A stretch of 36,239 bases of DNA from Pseudomonadota bacterium (GCA_021804785.1 JAJZGY010000023.1:1-36239); one strand, 5' to 3'; positions 9,699-19,072 are shown, counted from the stretch's first letter. Notes: generated from the letters alone by a model not told the origin. Numbers and translations: made by a program.

Positions 9699-10328
9699 CT
9701 AACGCGCCTGCGCTTGCTGGCACGCGCGGACGAGCATGGTCGCACGCCGATGAACCTCCACAGGGTCAGATCCGGGTCTAAACAGCTCGGCACCTATGCC
9801 AAATCCCGAGGCGCCTGCAGCCACCCAGGCAGAAAGGTCGGCCGCTCCGACCCCCCCTACCGGAAAAACCGCAGCAGATTTCGGCAGAACGCTGTTGAGA
9901 GCCTTAAGATAAGCTGGACCAAGCGGACCGGCGGGGAACAATTTCAAGTACTTCGCCCCGGCTTGGAGAGCGGCAAATGCTTCAGTGGGCGTCACAAATC
10001 CCGGTATGACGGTCATGCCCTTTGCGACACCGCGGAAAATCACACCGGGATTGGTATTAGGGGTCACAACGAGTGTGCCGCCAGCTCCATGCACCAGGTC
10101 AACACTGTTGGGGTCAAGAACCGTCCCGGCTCCACACGCCATCCGATCGGAAAATTCACGCGCTAGCCGCGAAATACTTTCCAGCGGCTGTGGCGAATTG
10201 AGCGGAACCTCAACAAGTCTAATTCCGGCCGACACAAGCGCGTCTGCCACTGTCAAAACCGTGTCGGGCGTAATACCGCGCAGGATCGCAACGATTGGCA
10301 TTTCCGCCAGCGCTTCTTCAAACTTCAT
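9699..10328 (-). CDS. dgoA: 2-dehydro-3-deoxy-6-phosphogalactonate (KDPGal) aldolase
   Basis: A class I aldolase of 209 residues of the KDPG/KDPGal/KHG family. It should cleave 2-keto-3-deoxy-6-phosphogalactonate to pyruvate and glyceraldehyde 3-phosphate, the last step of the De Ley-Doudoroff route. Motifs in order are PIVAILRGI, VEVPLNSP (catalytic Glu40), GAGTV, VVTPNTNP, PGFVTPTEAF and KYLKLFPAG with the probable Schiff-base Lys129. The VPLNSP and TPNTNP motifs favour the galactonate form over the glucose-derived form. The start overlaps the stop of the kinase gene by four bases (ATGA), so the two are translationally coupled. It is the last gene of the operon. Confidence 0.93.
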   Translation of the reverse strand: MKFEEALAEMPIVAILRGITPDTVLTVADALVSAGIRLVEVPLNSPQPLESISRLAREFSDRMACGAGTVLDPNSVDLVHGAGGTLVVTPNTNPGVIFRGVAKGMTVIPGFVTPTEAFAALQAGAKYLKLFPAGPLGPAYLKALNSVLPKSAAVFPVGGVGAADLSAWVAAGASGFGIGAELFRPGSDPVEVHRRATMLVRACQQAQAR

Positions 10329-11233
10329 CGCGACGATATCCTTGCATGGAGGTAGCTGAGGCCAGCCAGCGCCAATACAGCTCCGTCATAGCTGATACTG
10401 CGTATGTTGAATTTCCCCAGGGCACGGGCGTACAGGTCCGTGAGCAATGGAACGCCAATTATATGCACAACTGCCCGTGATGAGGCCTCCAACAAATTAG
10501 GCAATGACGCAACCTCTGCACCAATTAGCAATCCCGAAAGGTAGCTGCGTTGGTGGGCCGCAGTCATCTCGCCCGCGGCCACTTTCGCCCGTACACCAAA
10601 GAGTCGCGCCAAGAGCGCACAACCATCGCCGGCACTCGCAATCCCGGTATCAAAAGCGGGGATTGAAATTGGTGCCTCGGGTGCGCTCAGCAGGCTTTGA
10701 CTCGATAGCAGGTCGAAGAGCTCGCCACTTATCGCGGTGACAAACCTCTTCACTCTGCCATTTTCGACCAGAACCCACTTGCTGTGTGTGCCAGGCAAAC
10801 ACAGAACATGGCTATCCAGCTGATGCCCTGCGGCCCTCTCGATCCAGCCAATGATCTGTGTCTCCTCGCCGCGCGCAACATCCGTACCGAGCCCGTTCTT
10901 GCAGACAAGCCCTGGAACAATGTCTACGTTGGGCTCGGACACAACCCGAAAGAGGCTGCCTGCAAGATCCTCAGCAGATGCGGGGCAGGGACAGTACGGA
11001 ACGACAGCCCAACCACGATTGGAGCCGATCATCCCGCACAGCAGTGCCGGAACACTCTGCGCATGTAGTTCTGCTTGAATGCACTGTACAAATTTCTGCG
11101 CAGCCTCGCCTTGCTTTAAACGACTTACGCCAAAGGGAAAGCTCGCCTGCTGCAAAACCCGCCCGCCATCATCTACCCGCCAGGCCCGAACACTGGTCGA
11201 CCCCCAATCTACAGCAAGCCATTCGCCACTCAT
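10325..11233 (-). CDS. dgoK: 2-dehydro-3-deoxygalactonokinase
   Basis: A 302-residue DgoK family kinase, which phosphorylates 2-keto-3-deoxygalactonate at O6 with ATP. The N-terminal phosphate-binding loop reads AVDWGSTSVRAW. LLCGMIGSNRGW, LCLPGTHSKWV, ISGELFDLL and GLLIGAEVASL are all family hallmarks. The length matches the usual 290-310 residues. The ATG overlaps the SDR stop by four bases, and the DgoK stop overlaps the aldolase start in the same way. This pairing with the KDPGal aldolase is the main reason to read the whole operon as galactose catabolism. Confidence 0.94.
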   Translation of the reverse strand: MSGEWLAVDWGSTSVRAWRVDDGGRVLQQASFPFGVSRLKQGEAAQKFVQCIQAELHAQSVPALLCGMIGSNRGWAVVPYCPCPASAEDLAGSLFRVVSEPNVDIVPGLVCKNGLGTDVARGEETQIIGWIERAAGHQLDSHVLCLPGTHSKWVLVENGRVKRFVTAISGELFDLLSSQSLLSAPEAPISIPAFDTGIASAGDGCALLARLFGVRAKVAAGEMTAAHQRSYLSGLLIGAEVASLPNLLEASSRAVVHIIGVPLLTDLYARALGKFNIRSISYDGAVLALAGLSYLHARISSR

Positions 11234-11979
11234 ATGCGCCCGCCATCGATCACAAAATTCTGTCCGGTTATCGCTGCACTTTCCTCACTGCTGAGGAATA
11301 ATACCAGCCTTGCCACATCTCCAGGAACAATGCGGCGCTTAAGCGCCACCTGCTTCATCCAAGCGCTTTCCGCTTCCGGCGACAGCCACAGTGCCAGCTG
11401 CCTTTCGGTGACGACCCAGCCAGGCGAGATGGCGTTGACGCGGACACCAAATTGTCCCCAGGCGCGGGCGAGAGTCTTGGTAAGCGCGATAATCCCGGCT
11501 TTCGCAGTATTGTACGCGGCGAGATTTTCCGGTGCCAAAAATGCATTGATTGAAGCCAGATTAATGATTGTACCGGAGCCTCGCGACTTCATCTCTTCAA
11601 AAACGCGTTGAGAAGCAAGCATGACCGGATCAAGGTTTATGGCAAGATTGCTCCGCCATGCGTCCCAACTCAGCGACGCAGCTTCATGGCGCTCATCGTG
11701 AGCGACGTTATTCACGAGAATTTCGATCCCACCAAGAGCCTCCGACAGCTCGTCGATCGTCGACATGAACGTCGGCACGCTTCGTACATCACAGGCCCGA
11801 AAGACTGCTCCAGTGCCTTCAGCGAGCACACTTCCAGACTGATTATCAATATCCAGAAAGCCTACATTTGCACCTTGCTCACAGAAAGCGGCGACGATAG
11901 CTGCACCAATTCCGGTTGCGCCACCTGTTACGAGTACCTTCCGATCAGCTAGATCGGGATACTTTGCACCATGCCGCAT
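11230..11979 (-). CDS. SDR-family oxidoreductase, probable galactose 1-dehydrogenase
   Basis: A classical short-chain dehydrogenase of 249 residues. The coenzyme motif is TGGATGIG, and an acidic Asp after beta-2 (GFLDID) predicts NAD rather than NADP. NNVAH is followed by the active-site serine in NLASIN and the Tyr-x-x-x-Lys of AAYNTAKAG. The C-terminal GQNFVIDGG is standard. From context it probably oxidises D-galactose (or a related aldose) to the lactone, because the operon otherwise lacks that step; sequence alone does not fix the substrate. I chose the ATG that overlaps the dehydratase stop as TGATG (11977-11979) over the TTG one codon earlier. Its own stop overlaps dgoK. Confidence 0.85.
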   Translation of the reverse strand: MRHGAKYPDLADRKVLVTGGATGIGAAIVAAFCEQGANVGFLDIDNQSGSVLAEGTGAVFRACDVRSVPTFMSTIDELSEALGGIEILVNNVAHDERHEAASLSWDAWRSNLAINLDPVMLASQRVFEEMKSRGSGTIINLASINAFLAPENLAAYNTAKAGIIALTKTLARAWGQFGVRVNAISPGWVVTERQLALWLSPEAESAWMKQVALKRRIVPGDVARLVLFLSSEESAAITGQNFVIDGGRI

Positions 11980-13691
11980 CAATGCGACTCCCGCTCCACG
12001 ACGTCTCCACTTGCACCGACCAGAAAGTCAAGATCACAGCCCTGGTCAGCCTGTTGAACGGTATCACAATAAAGTTTTGCCCAACCCCGCGAATATGACG
12101 GCTGGTACTGCGCTGCCCTGAGGTGCTTCCGTCGAAGTGCGAGTTCATTATCGGAAACGAGAAGGTCAAGACGCCGATGAGGCCCGTCTAGGACAATTTC
12201 GTCGCCATCACGCACCAGAGCCAACGTTCCTCCCGCGGCGGCCTCAGGCGCGACATGGAGAATGACTGACCCAAATGCCGTACCGCTCATTCGCGCATCA
12301 GAAATGCGAATCATATCGCGCACACCCTTTTCGAGCAGCTTTTTAGGAAGTGCCATATTTCCGACTTCCGGCATTCCGGGGTACCCCTTCGGGCCGCACC
12401 CCTTCAGGACAAGTATCGACTGCTCATCAACATCAAGAGCAGGATCATCGATGCGCGCCTTGTAGTCCTCGATACTCTCAAACACTACAGCGCGTCCCCG
12501 ATGGTTGAGGAGCGATGGAGTAGCCGCGCTCGGTTTAACTATTGCGCCCAGGGGACAAAGGTTACCGCGCAATACCCAAACACCAGATGTCGTGTTGACC
12601 GGATTTTCCATGGTACGAATAACGTCTTGATTCGTGCATTCGGCATTATCGGCGATATCTGACATTGTACTGCCCGAAGCAGTAACGCTGTCCCGATTGA
12701 TCAGCGCTCCCAGTTCCCGAATAACCGCAGGTATACCTCCCGCGTAGCAGAAATCCTCCATCAGAAATCGGCCAGATGGCATTAGGTCTACAAGCAGGGG
12801 CACATCGCGACCAAGCCGGTCGAAATCGTCAAGGGAAAGAGACACACCCAACCGGCCAGCCAGGGCGAGTAGGTGGAGAATCGCGTTGGTTGAGCCGCCA
12901 ATTGCGGCATGTACTCGAATGGCGTTTTCGAAAGCCTGCCGCGACAAAATCGTCGACATTCGAACCTTTTCGCGAACTAGCCTGACGATGGCGTGGCCAC
13001 TCATGTGAGCAAGAGCCCGCCGACGCCCGTCCACGGCGGGCAATGCCGCATTATAGGGCAAGCTGAGTCCCAGGGCTTCCACCAGACTTGCCATCGTCGA
13101 GGCAGTACCCATTGTCATGCAAGTACCAGCACTACGCGACATTCCGCTTTCGGCTGCCATAAAGTCAGAAAGTGTCATGTCTCCTGCCCGTACAGCTTCG
13201 GAAAACTTCCACACATCTGTGCCTGAGCCGATATCCTTGCCACGATACTTTCCGTTCAGCATTGGTCCGGAGGACACCACGATCGTTGGCAGATCAACGC
13301 TCGCCGCTCCCATCATCTGACCAGGCGTGGTCTTGTCGCAGCCGCCAAGAAGTACGACACCATCAATAGGATTTCCCCGGATGGATTCCTCAACTTCCAT
13401 CGCCAAAAGATTGCGGAAGAGCATCGCCGTTGGTCGCATCTGCGTTTCACCAAGCGACATCGCAGGAAATTCGAGTGGCAGACCTCCTGCTTCCCAAACA
13501 CCGCGCTTCACGTGCTCTGCGATATCACGCAAATGAGCATTGCATGGCGTCAATTCCGACCAGGTGTTACATATGCCGATAACCGGGCGCCCGTCAAAAG
13601 CGTGATCGGGAAGGCCTTCGCTTTTCATCCAACTCCGATGAATGAACCCGTCCCGATCGAGCTTTCCATAGCTTCTGCTGCTGCGTGACAC
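11979..13691 (-). CDS. IlvD/Edd family sugar-acid dehydratase, probable galactonate dehydratase
   Basis: A 570-residue iron-sulfur dehydratase. The three cluster cysteines are Cys50 (SELTPCNAH), Cys118 (LGGCDKTTPG) and Cys191 (GTCMTMGTAST). Their spacing of 68 and 73 residues is the same as I recall for Rhizobium L-arabinonate dehydratase. Lys120 is the probable carbamylated metal ligand. In this operon it would convert D-galactonate to 2-keto-3-deoxygalactonate, replacing the unrelated enolase-type DgoD. The start is GTG, with no in-frame ATG upstream and a GGAA-type ribosome site nearby. The 41-base gap after the beta-galactosidase gene and the TGATG overlap with the SDR support one operon. 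Arabinonate or fuconate could be alternative substrates. Confidence 0.9.
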   Translation of the reverse strand: MSRSSRSYGKLDRDGFIHRSWMKSEGLPDHAFDGRPVIGICNTWSELTPCNAHLRDIAEHVKRGVWEAGGLPLEFPAMSLGETQMRPTAMLFRNLLAMEVEESIRGNPIDGVVLLGGCDKTTPGQMMGAASVDLPTIVVSSGPMLNGKYRGKDIGSGTDVWKFSEAVRAGDMTLSDFMAAESGMSRSAGTCMTMGTASTMASLVEALGLSLPYNAALPAVDGRRRALAHMSGHAIVRLVREKVRMSTILSRQAFENAIRVHAAIGGSTNAILHLLALAGRLGVSLSLDDFDRLGRDVPLLVDLMPSGRFLMEDFCYAGGIPAVIRELGALINRDSVTASGSTMSDIADNAECTNQDVIRTMENPVNTTSGVWVLRGNLCPLGAIVKPSAATPSLLNHRGRAVVFESIEDYKARIDDPALDVDEQSILVLKGCGPKGYPGMPEVGNMALPKKLLEKGVRDMIRISDARMSGTAFGSVILHVAPEAAAGGTLALVRDGDEIVLDGPHRRLDLLVSDNELALRRKHLRAAQYQPSYSRGWAKLYCDTVQQADQGCDLDFLVGASGDVVERESH

Positions 13692-13732
13692 GTCTATTTT
13701 CCGCTTCCATATATGTTCAATGGTTCACAATG

Positions 13733-15694
13733 TCATCCTTGCGCGAGCCGCCAGACTGACACGCTTGCTGGCGGCATGTCATGACCCCCAATAAGAAATT
13801 CGGCATTGGCCGGAGCTGGCGCCCTCCGCTGTTCAGCGGAATAGTTGAAGGCAAACCTCATCATGCCGCGGTCACGCGTACGCACGCCCAAGTCCCGCCT
13901 TTGTGGCTCCAGCCCTGCACGAAGTGCGAGCTCCGAAAGAATGTAATTGAGGAATTCGCGATCCGGCCAGGTTGCAAGATACTCAATATGATCCTTGCGG
14001 TACCATGCACCGGCCCCATCCGAAAAAGTCGCCAGCGGTGGTAGAGAGCTGCTTATATGCTCACGCCATACCAGGCCATGGAATTCACGCTCTTTGATGC
14101 GCACAGCTTCTCTCCACCACATGGCCAGGCTCTCTACCCGGGTTATGGTTATGTCCAGTAATTCGGACAGGTTTCCTGGAGGCAGGTTGGGAACGATGGA
14201 AAGCGTATTTGTTTTCGATCCTGAGCGCGGGCCAAGGAGGACTGGCACACGAAGTTGACCAAGAGTGGCTACGAATTTGTTGCCGGCAATTGGCAGAGAG
14301 GGAACAATGATGAGCTTGTAGCCGGAAAGATCGCCGTTTTCGGGCACGATGTCGACATCAAGCCCCAGGCTGCGTAGTCCCTCATACATTTCGAACGCCA
14401 GACGTAGCCAGCGAAAGTTCTTTGCCTGGGGTTGGATCTGGAGCAGCCAATCGGCCTCGTAAGAGAAAACAAGTGCCACAGGAGCAATCTTGGAGACTGA
14501 AGACGAGTCGAGTTTGGATATTTCCTCGGCAACCTGCCTTACCTCAAAATATGCGACGTCCGGTTTGTTATTCGGTAGATTGAGACCGGCGTGCATTTGT
14601 TCCTGGCCGAAGGGCACCTGACGCCAACGGAAGTAGGAAACGAGTTCAGCACCATGGGCGATGGCTTCCCACGTCCATAACCGCACCATCCCTGGAAGTG
14701 GAGCGGGGTTGAACGCGGCCCAGTTTACCGGGCCAGGCTGCTGTTCCATAACCCACATCCGTCCACGGCCGCAGCCGCGATAAAGATCGTGATGAAACGC
14801 CGCGATGTCTGGATGGCCCTGGCGCATGAATTCGCGCTTTTCCGACTCTGAGAACCAGAATTGCTCCGTAAAGCCGAGCGGGTAGGAGTCCCATCCGGCT
14901 ACGTCGAGATCCTGTGCCACGGCGAAGTGGTCAAATTCCGTATAAAATCCCATGAAATTGTGAACTATGTCCCGCCCCGGGGAAAGACGACGCAGAATTT
15001 CCACCTGCAGGGAGTTGAAGGAAACGACTTGATCGGAGGAGAATCGCCAATAGTCGAACCGATGGGCGGGCGTAGCTTCGGTTACGGTCCCCGAGGGGGG
15101 ATCAATTTGTGCAAATTCCTCATATTCCTGCGACCAGAATACCGTACCCCAGGCTTTATTGAGCGTCTGGATATCGCCATAGCGCTTCTTCAGCCAATCG
15201 CGGAACGCCGTCGCAGCGGCATCTGAATAACTGATCGTGGTGTCGTGGCAACCATACTCGTTATCCGTTTGCCACGCGACGATGGCGTTGTGCATGCCGT
15301 ACCGCGAAGCCATGGCGGTAACGATTCGGGCGGCTTCCGCGCGATAGATCGGACTGGAAAAGCAGTAATGGCGGCGTGAGCCAAATTTGCGCAAGTGCCC
15401 GCCAGCGTCACGCGCGAGTATTTCGGGATAGCGATCAACTAGCCATTTCGGTGGGCAGGCCGTGGGAGTTCCCAAGACGACGCCCAGATTCTGGCTGGCC
15501 AACACCTCAACTGCGCGGTCAAGCCACTCCCAGTCGAATTGACCTGGATGGGGTTCGATACGACTCCAGGAAAACTCCCCAATTCGGACCCGGCTTATAC
15601 CCAGTTCAGCCATGGCAAGAGCGTCTGTCGGCCACAACTCTTCATCCCAATGTTCGGGATAGTAGCAGACACCTAAACGCGGGCGCGCGATCAT
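13733..15694 (-). CDS. GH42 family beta-galactosidase
   Basis: A 653-residue glycoside hydrolase of family 42, which removes terminal beta-galactose. The N-terminal TIM barrel opens with LGVCYYPEHWDEELWPTDA. The acid/base is Glu146 in WQTDNEYGCH, and the nucleophile is Glu317 in MWVMEQQPGPVNW. A trimerisation domain (from about 400) and a small C-terminal beta domain complete the usual architecture. There is no signal peptide, so it acts inside the cell on imported oligosaccharides. GAGG lies 7 bases before the ATG. It heads the five-gene minus-strand operon ending with dgoA and is preceded by a 365-base gap that probably holds the promoter. Confidence 0.94.
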   Translation of the reverse strand: MIARPRLGVCYYPEHWDEELWPTDALAMAELGISRVRIGEFSWSRIEPHPGQFDWEWLDRAVEVLASQNLGVVLGTPTACPPKWLVDRYPEILARDAGGHLRKFGSRRHYCFSSPIYRAEAARIVTAMASRYGMHNAIVAWQTDNEYGCHDTTISYSDAAATAFRDWLKKRYGDIQTLNKAWGTVFWSQEYEEFAQIDPPSGTVTEATPAHRFDYWRFSSDQVVSFNSLQVEILRRLSPGRDIVHNFMGFYTEFDHFAVAQDLDVAGWDSYPLGFTEQFWFSESEKREFMRQGHPDIAAFHHDLYRGCGRGRMWVMEQQPGPVNWAAFNPAPLPGMVRLWTWEAIAHGAELVSYFRWRQVPFGQEQMHAGLNLPNNKPDVAYFEVRQVAEEISKLDSSSVSKIAPVALVFSYEADWLLQIQPQAKNFRWLRLAFEMYEGLRSLGLDVDIVPENGDLSGYKLIIVPSLPIAGNKFVATLGQLRVPVLLGPRSGSKTNTLSIVPNLPPGNLSELLDITITRVESLAMWWREAVRIKEREFHGLVWREHISSSLPPLATFSDGAGAWYRKDHIEYLATWPDREFLNYILSELALRAGLEPQRRDLGVRTRDRGMMRFAFNYSAEQRRAPAPANAEFLIGGHDMPPASVSVWRLAQG

Positions 15695-16059
15695 GTGTTG
15701 TCCTCAAATGATTTGTCTATTCTGCGCATCAGGCAAGAGATCAGAAAGCAGCGAGGGGCATGATCGTATCCTGCAAAGTCCTGCCCCCTTGACGCTGCAG
15801 GAGGTCTTAGTTGGGCAAGCTTGAGTATCTGCCAAAGTGACATGATTTGACGGGGTAGAACAGGCTGTGCAGAGGCAGTATTTGGTCTGTCTCATCCCGA
15901 GGTTCGCTATTCTATATTAGGACGCAACTCAGGCGGTCTATAAGATGCGACCGCCGTACGTGCGCCGTCGGCTTGCGGCTGGTCGTTGAGTCAGGCCTGA
16001 TGATGGCACTTGGGACCGGCGAACGGATCTGCACCCAGCAATAGAGGATAGACCCTTCG
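15695..16059. other. 365-base intergenic region upstream of the beta-galactosidase operon
   Basis: No convincing gene is present. The minus frame at 15704-15895 is cysteine-rich and motif-free. The region separates the lactonase stop from the beta-galactosidase start, so it should contain a terminator for the first unit and the promoter of the second. The only clear structure is a hairpin at 15932-15955. Confidence 0.5.
15932..15955. repeat. Inverted repeat GGCGGTC-N10-GACCGCC
   Basis: A perfect 7-bp stem with a 10-base loop lies between the lactonase and beta-galactosidase genes. It has no T-tract on the minus strand, so it is a poor intrinsic terminator. It may be a transcript hairpin or an operator. 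Confidence 0.4.
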
Positions 16060-16932
16060 CTATGCCGCGAAGTCGTGAACTGGCAGTCCCTCTACGCCGG
16101 CATCGAGGGCAAAAATCGAGCCGGCGAGGGGCTCTCGGGCCAGCTGGCCAGCGTCAAGACCCGTACGCGCGCTCGTAATATAGAGAGTTGACAGGCCCGG
16201 ACCGCCAAATGCGCAACTTGTAGGCTGCGAAACGGGCAGAGTGATGATCCGGTCGATTTGCCCATCTGGTGCATAACGCACCACCCGTGATCCGCCCCAT
16301 TGCGCGTTCCACAAGTAACCTTCGCGGTCCATCGCGGAGCCATCAGGTGCCATGGACTGTCCAAGAGTCGTGGCGAAGATGCGCCGATTTGAAACGTGCC
16401 CCGTCACTTTGTTGAAGTTGAAGGCAAATATGGTTTGAATTCGGGAATCGGCAAAATAAAACGTGGAGTCATCCGGGCTCCAGGCTAGGGTATTGGATAT
16501 GCCGATGTTATCGAGTATGCGTCTGGCGCTCCGATCGGCGCTGATGCAGTAAAGCGCACCAGTATTTTCTTTCTCACCATCATGCATGGTGCCAACCCAA
16601 AACCGTCCCATGCTGTCCGTTTTGGCGTCATTGCAGCGATTCTCGAGACGGTCTTCCTCAATGCTCCATTTGCTATGGAGTGTGCCGCTCGATGGATCAA
16701 AGAGGGCGCAACCGCGATCGCAGGCGACAATGAGAGTGCCATCCCGTCGCGTTGCAATGCCGCTTGGCTGCGCATCAAGTTTAAAGCGCCTGTTGGTAGA
16801 GGTGCTCGGACAAAAAGATTCGATAGCGTAGCCTTTGATATCGACCCAATAGAGCGTGCTGCCGCGCTCATCCCAGCAAGGTCCTTCGCCCAAAAGACAG
16901 TCGCGGCGAACAACACACATGACCTCACTCAT
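16060..16932 (-). CDS. SMP-30/gluconolactonase/LRE family lactonase, probable galactonolactonase
   Basis: A 290-residue six-bladed beta-propeller of the SMP-30/regucalcin family. It would hydrolyse the sugar lactone released by the aldose dehydrogenase. The metal ligands are visible: Glu in CLLGEGPCWD, Asn and Asp in ENRCNDAKTD, and the aspartate of MAPDGSAMDREGYLW. GRFWVGTM and WNAQWGGSRVVRY are typical. The open frame continues upstream to 17046 inside the alpha-galactosidase gene. I start at the ATG 16930-16932 (MSEVMCVVRRD), which overlaps the upstream stop by eight bases and begins where the family homology begins. Substrate is inferred from the operon; arabino- or glucono-lactones are possible. 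Confidence 0.88.
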   Translation of the reverse strand: MSEVMCVVRRDCLLGEGPCWDERGSTLYWVDIKGYAIESFCPSTSTNRRFKLDAQPSGIATRRDGTLIVACDRGCALFDPSSGTLHSKWSIEEDRLENRCNDAKTDSMGRFWVGTMHDGEKENTGALYCISADRSARRILDNIGISNTLAWSPDDSTFYFADSRIQTIFAFNFNKVTGHVSNRRIFATTLGQSMAPDGSAMDREGYLWNAQWGGSRVVRYAPDGQIDRIITLPVSQPTSCAFGGPGLSTLYITSARTGLDAGQLAREPLAGSIFALDAGVEGLPVHDFAA

Positions 16933-19072
16933 TGGCAGTGCCCAAGCGATGGAGAGCAAATATGGCGACCTCACCGACCGCGATGACTGGTAACGGCACC
17001 CCCTGCTCACGCAGCACAAGTGCCGGAAGTATGACTTTTTCTCCAAGGCTCAGCGGTGGTGCATATTTTACCCGTGAGCGGGCGGCCGGGGGTATGTTGA
17101 GCTGTTGTACGCTCCAGTTACCCCTGCCCAGACCAGGAACTCGCAACGGTGCCAGCAAAGGATAGGGTGAGGACGAGAGGTGGGCCACGGATATCAAGGC
17201 GCTGGCCTCACCTATGGCCACAAAGGCGCAAATGGAGCGATCGTCGTATTCCAGGCGCATGATCTGCGCATGACGCAAGTGATCACGCCAGCGCTTATGT
17301 TCGCGGATGACTGTAGCGATTTGAAGGCGTTCCTGAGCAGTGAGATCCAGAAGATTTGCCTCAATGCCCATGTGACCAAAGAATGCGGTATAGGCACGGA
17401 ATGCCGTGGACGCTTCGCGACCTGTGGTATGAGCGCGTCTCGGACCAACGTGGCAGCCCATCACCTCCGGCGGGAAGAAAATTGAAAAACCACGCTGGAT
17501 GGTCTGCCGGTCATAGGGATCGTTACAGTCCGAGGTCCAGATCCGTTCGGCTCGAGTTAGCATGGCGTAGTCAGCGCGTGCACCGCCGGATGCACAGGCC
17601 TCGACTTCGATATCCTTGTGTGCATCCCGTATGCGGTCAAGCAGGCGGTAGAGCGCCTGAATTTGGGAATACATCGCGGGTCGACCAGCGCTGAGGCCAT
17701 GGCTGACATCGCGATTGGCATCCCATTTCAGATAGGAAATCGGATATTGGCGTAACAGCGCATCAAGCTTTTCGAAAATGGCATCGAAAGCATCACGACG
17801 GGTGAGATCAAGCATGTACTGACTGCGGCCTAACGGCTGGGCCCGGCCCTGTATCCCGAGAATCCAGTCTGGATGGGCGCGCATCAGGTCACTGTCGCTG
17901 TTGACCATTTCAGGCTCAACCCACAATCCGAACTCCATACCACGGGCGATAACGTGATTGATCAGCGGGCTAAGCCCATCAGGATATTTGATATCGTCCA
18001 CCTCCCAGTCACCAAGCCCAGCCCGGTCGTTTATTCGTCTCTTAAACCAGCCATCATCGAGCACAAAGCGTTCAACGCCCATATCGGCGGCGAGGTCCGC
18101 GAGAGTTTTGAGTTTAGCCAAGTCGTGCTGAAAATATACGGCCTCCCACGTATTGAAGTGGACCGGGCGTGGCTTTTTGGCGATTCGCGGTGACAGTAGG
18201 TTTTGCCGCACGAAGGCATGGAGCTTTCGTGACGCATCGTTCAGGCCACGTTCCCCCCGTGCGACATACACCGGCGGGCTCTCCCAGCTCTCCGCTCTTT
18301 TGAGAATAACCTCCCCCGGCGTGAGGAGGACACCGCACTGTAGCTGGATGCGCCCGTCACGCAGGCGTTCGGCAAAAAGCTTGTGATTTCCACTCCAGGC
18401 CAGATGCAGGGCGATAACGGCGCCATGGTTTTCACCGAAGCCCTTTTCTCCTGCGATGAGAAAGGGCGGGCTGTGATGAGAGGTACGGCCGGTCCGGTTT
18501 TCTTTGCCAATTTGACCGGAGCTGAGGTACTGGCGTACCAGTTGGAATTCGAGCGCCCAGCGACCGTCGAACTGCGTGATGTCTGCATATTCTGTAGCCA
18601 GCGTAAGGCCAGCAAGCCAATCAAGATTCAATCCGTCCGCACCCGTGTTGGTCAATTTGATGCGACTGGTGAGCACGCCAGTGGTTGGATCAAGCATCAG
18701 CTGCACCAGCAATGTAGCCGCCAAAGTCTCATCATTGAGAACGAAATTTATCTTCGCGCTATCCGCCTGGCAGCCTGCAAGGCGGAAATCCGTGATGGTG
18801 TCATAGCCGCCCCGGTGTACCTGTATTGCGGGATGTCCGGTGAACCCGCTCCCTGCCTGGGGAATAAGGCTGGGTGCTTCGCCAAGGTCGAAAAGGCCAT
18901 GAGGGACGGGGCGTTCCACGGCGCGGCGGAATTCCTCAAGGTCGATTTCATCGGGCAAGCGCGTTCCCCAATGGAGGATTTCCGGCAGCCCTTCCTCCCG
19001 GAACTGAAGCACCACTGTATCGTTGGAGCTGTCTAGCCGGTGGTGGCCACCAGCGGGCGTCGACATGGCCAT
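16925..19072 (-). CDS. GH36 family alpha-galactosidase
   Basis: A 715-residue glycoside hydrolase of family 36, which cleaves alpha-1,6-galactosides such as melibiose or raffinose-type sugars. An N-terminal beta-sandwich of about 300 residues precedes the TIM barrel, marked by RFVLDDGWFKRR and FGLWVEPEMVNSDSDL. The nucleophile is Asp451 in LKWDANRD, and the acid/base is Asp515 in IWTSDCNDPYDR. There is no signal peptide, so the enzyme is intracellular. I use the ATG at 19070-19072, with GAGGA 8 bases upstream; the TTG one codon earlier and another ATG two codons later are alternatives. It is co-transcribed with the lactonase gene and divergent from a TetR gene. Confidence 0.94.
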   Translation of the reverse strand: MAMSTPAGGHHRLDSSNDTVVLQFREEGLPEILHWGTRLPDEIDLEEFRRAVERPVPHGLFDLGEAPSLIPQAGSGFTGHPAIQVHRGGYDTITDFRLAGCQADSAKINFVLNDETLAATLLVQLMLDPTTGVLTSRIKLTNTGADGLNLDWLAGLTLATEYADITQFDGRWALEFQLVRQYLSSGQIGKENRTGRTSHHSPPFLIAGEKGFGENHGAVIALHLAWSGNHKLFAERLRDGRIQLQCGVLLTPGEVILKRAESWESPPVYVARGERGLNDASRKLHAFVRQNLLSPRIAKKPRPVHFNTWEAVYFQHDLAKLKTLADLAADMGVERFVLDDGWFKRRINDRAGLGDWEVDDIKYPDGLSPLINHVIARGMEFGLWVEPEMVNSDSDLMRAHPDWILGIQGRAQPLGRSQYMLDLTRRDAFDAIFEKLDALLRQYPISYLKWDANRDVSHGLSAGRPAMYSQIQALYRLLDRIRDAHKDIEVEACASGGARADYAMLTRAERIWTSDCNDPYDRQTIQRGFSIFFPPEVMGCHVGPRRAHTTGREASTAFRAYTAFFGHMGIEANLLDLTAQERLQIATVIREHKRWRDHLRHAQIMRLEYDDRSICAFVAIGEASALISVAHLSSSPYPLLAPLRVPGLGRGNWSVQQLNIPPAARSRVKYAPPLSLGEKVILPALVLREQGVPLPVIAVGEVAIFALHRLGTANE

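Noticed and set aside
9215..9781. 188-codon plus-strand frame starting inside the tRNA gene
   Set aside because: It overlaps the tRNA and the end of the aldolase gene, is rich in Arg, Pro and Ser and has no motif.
16933..17046. N-terminal extension of the lactonase
   Set aside because: It is encoded inside the alpha-galactosidase gene and lacks SMP-30 similarity. The later ATG fits the family start and the coupling overlap.
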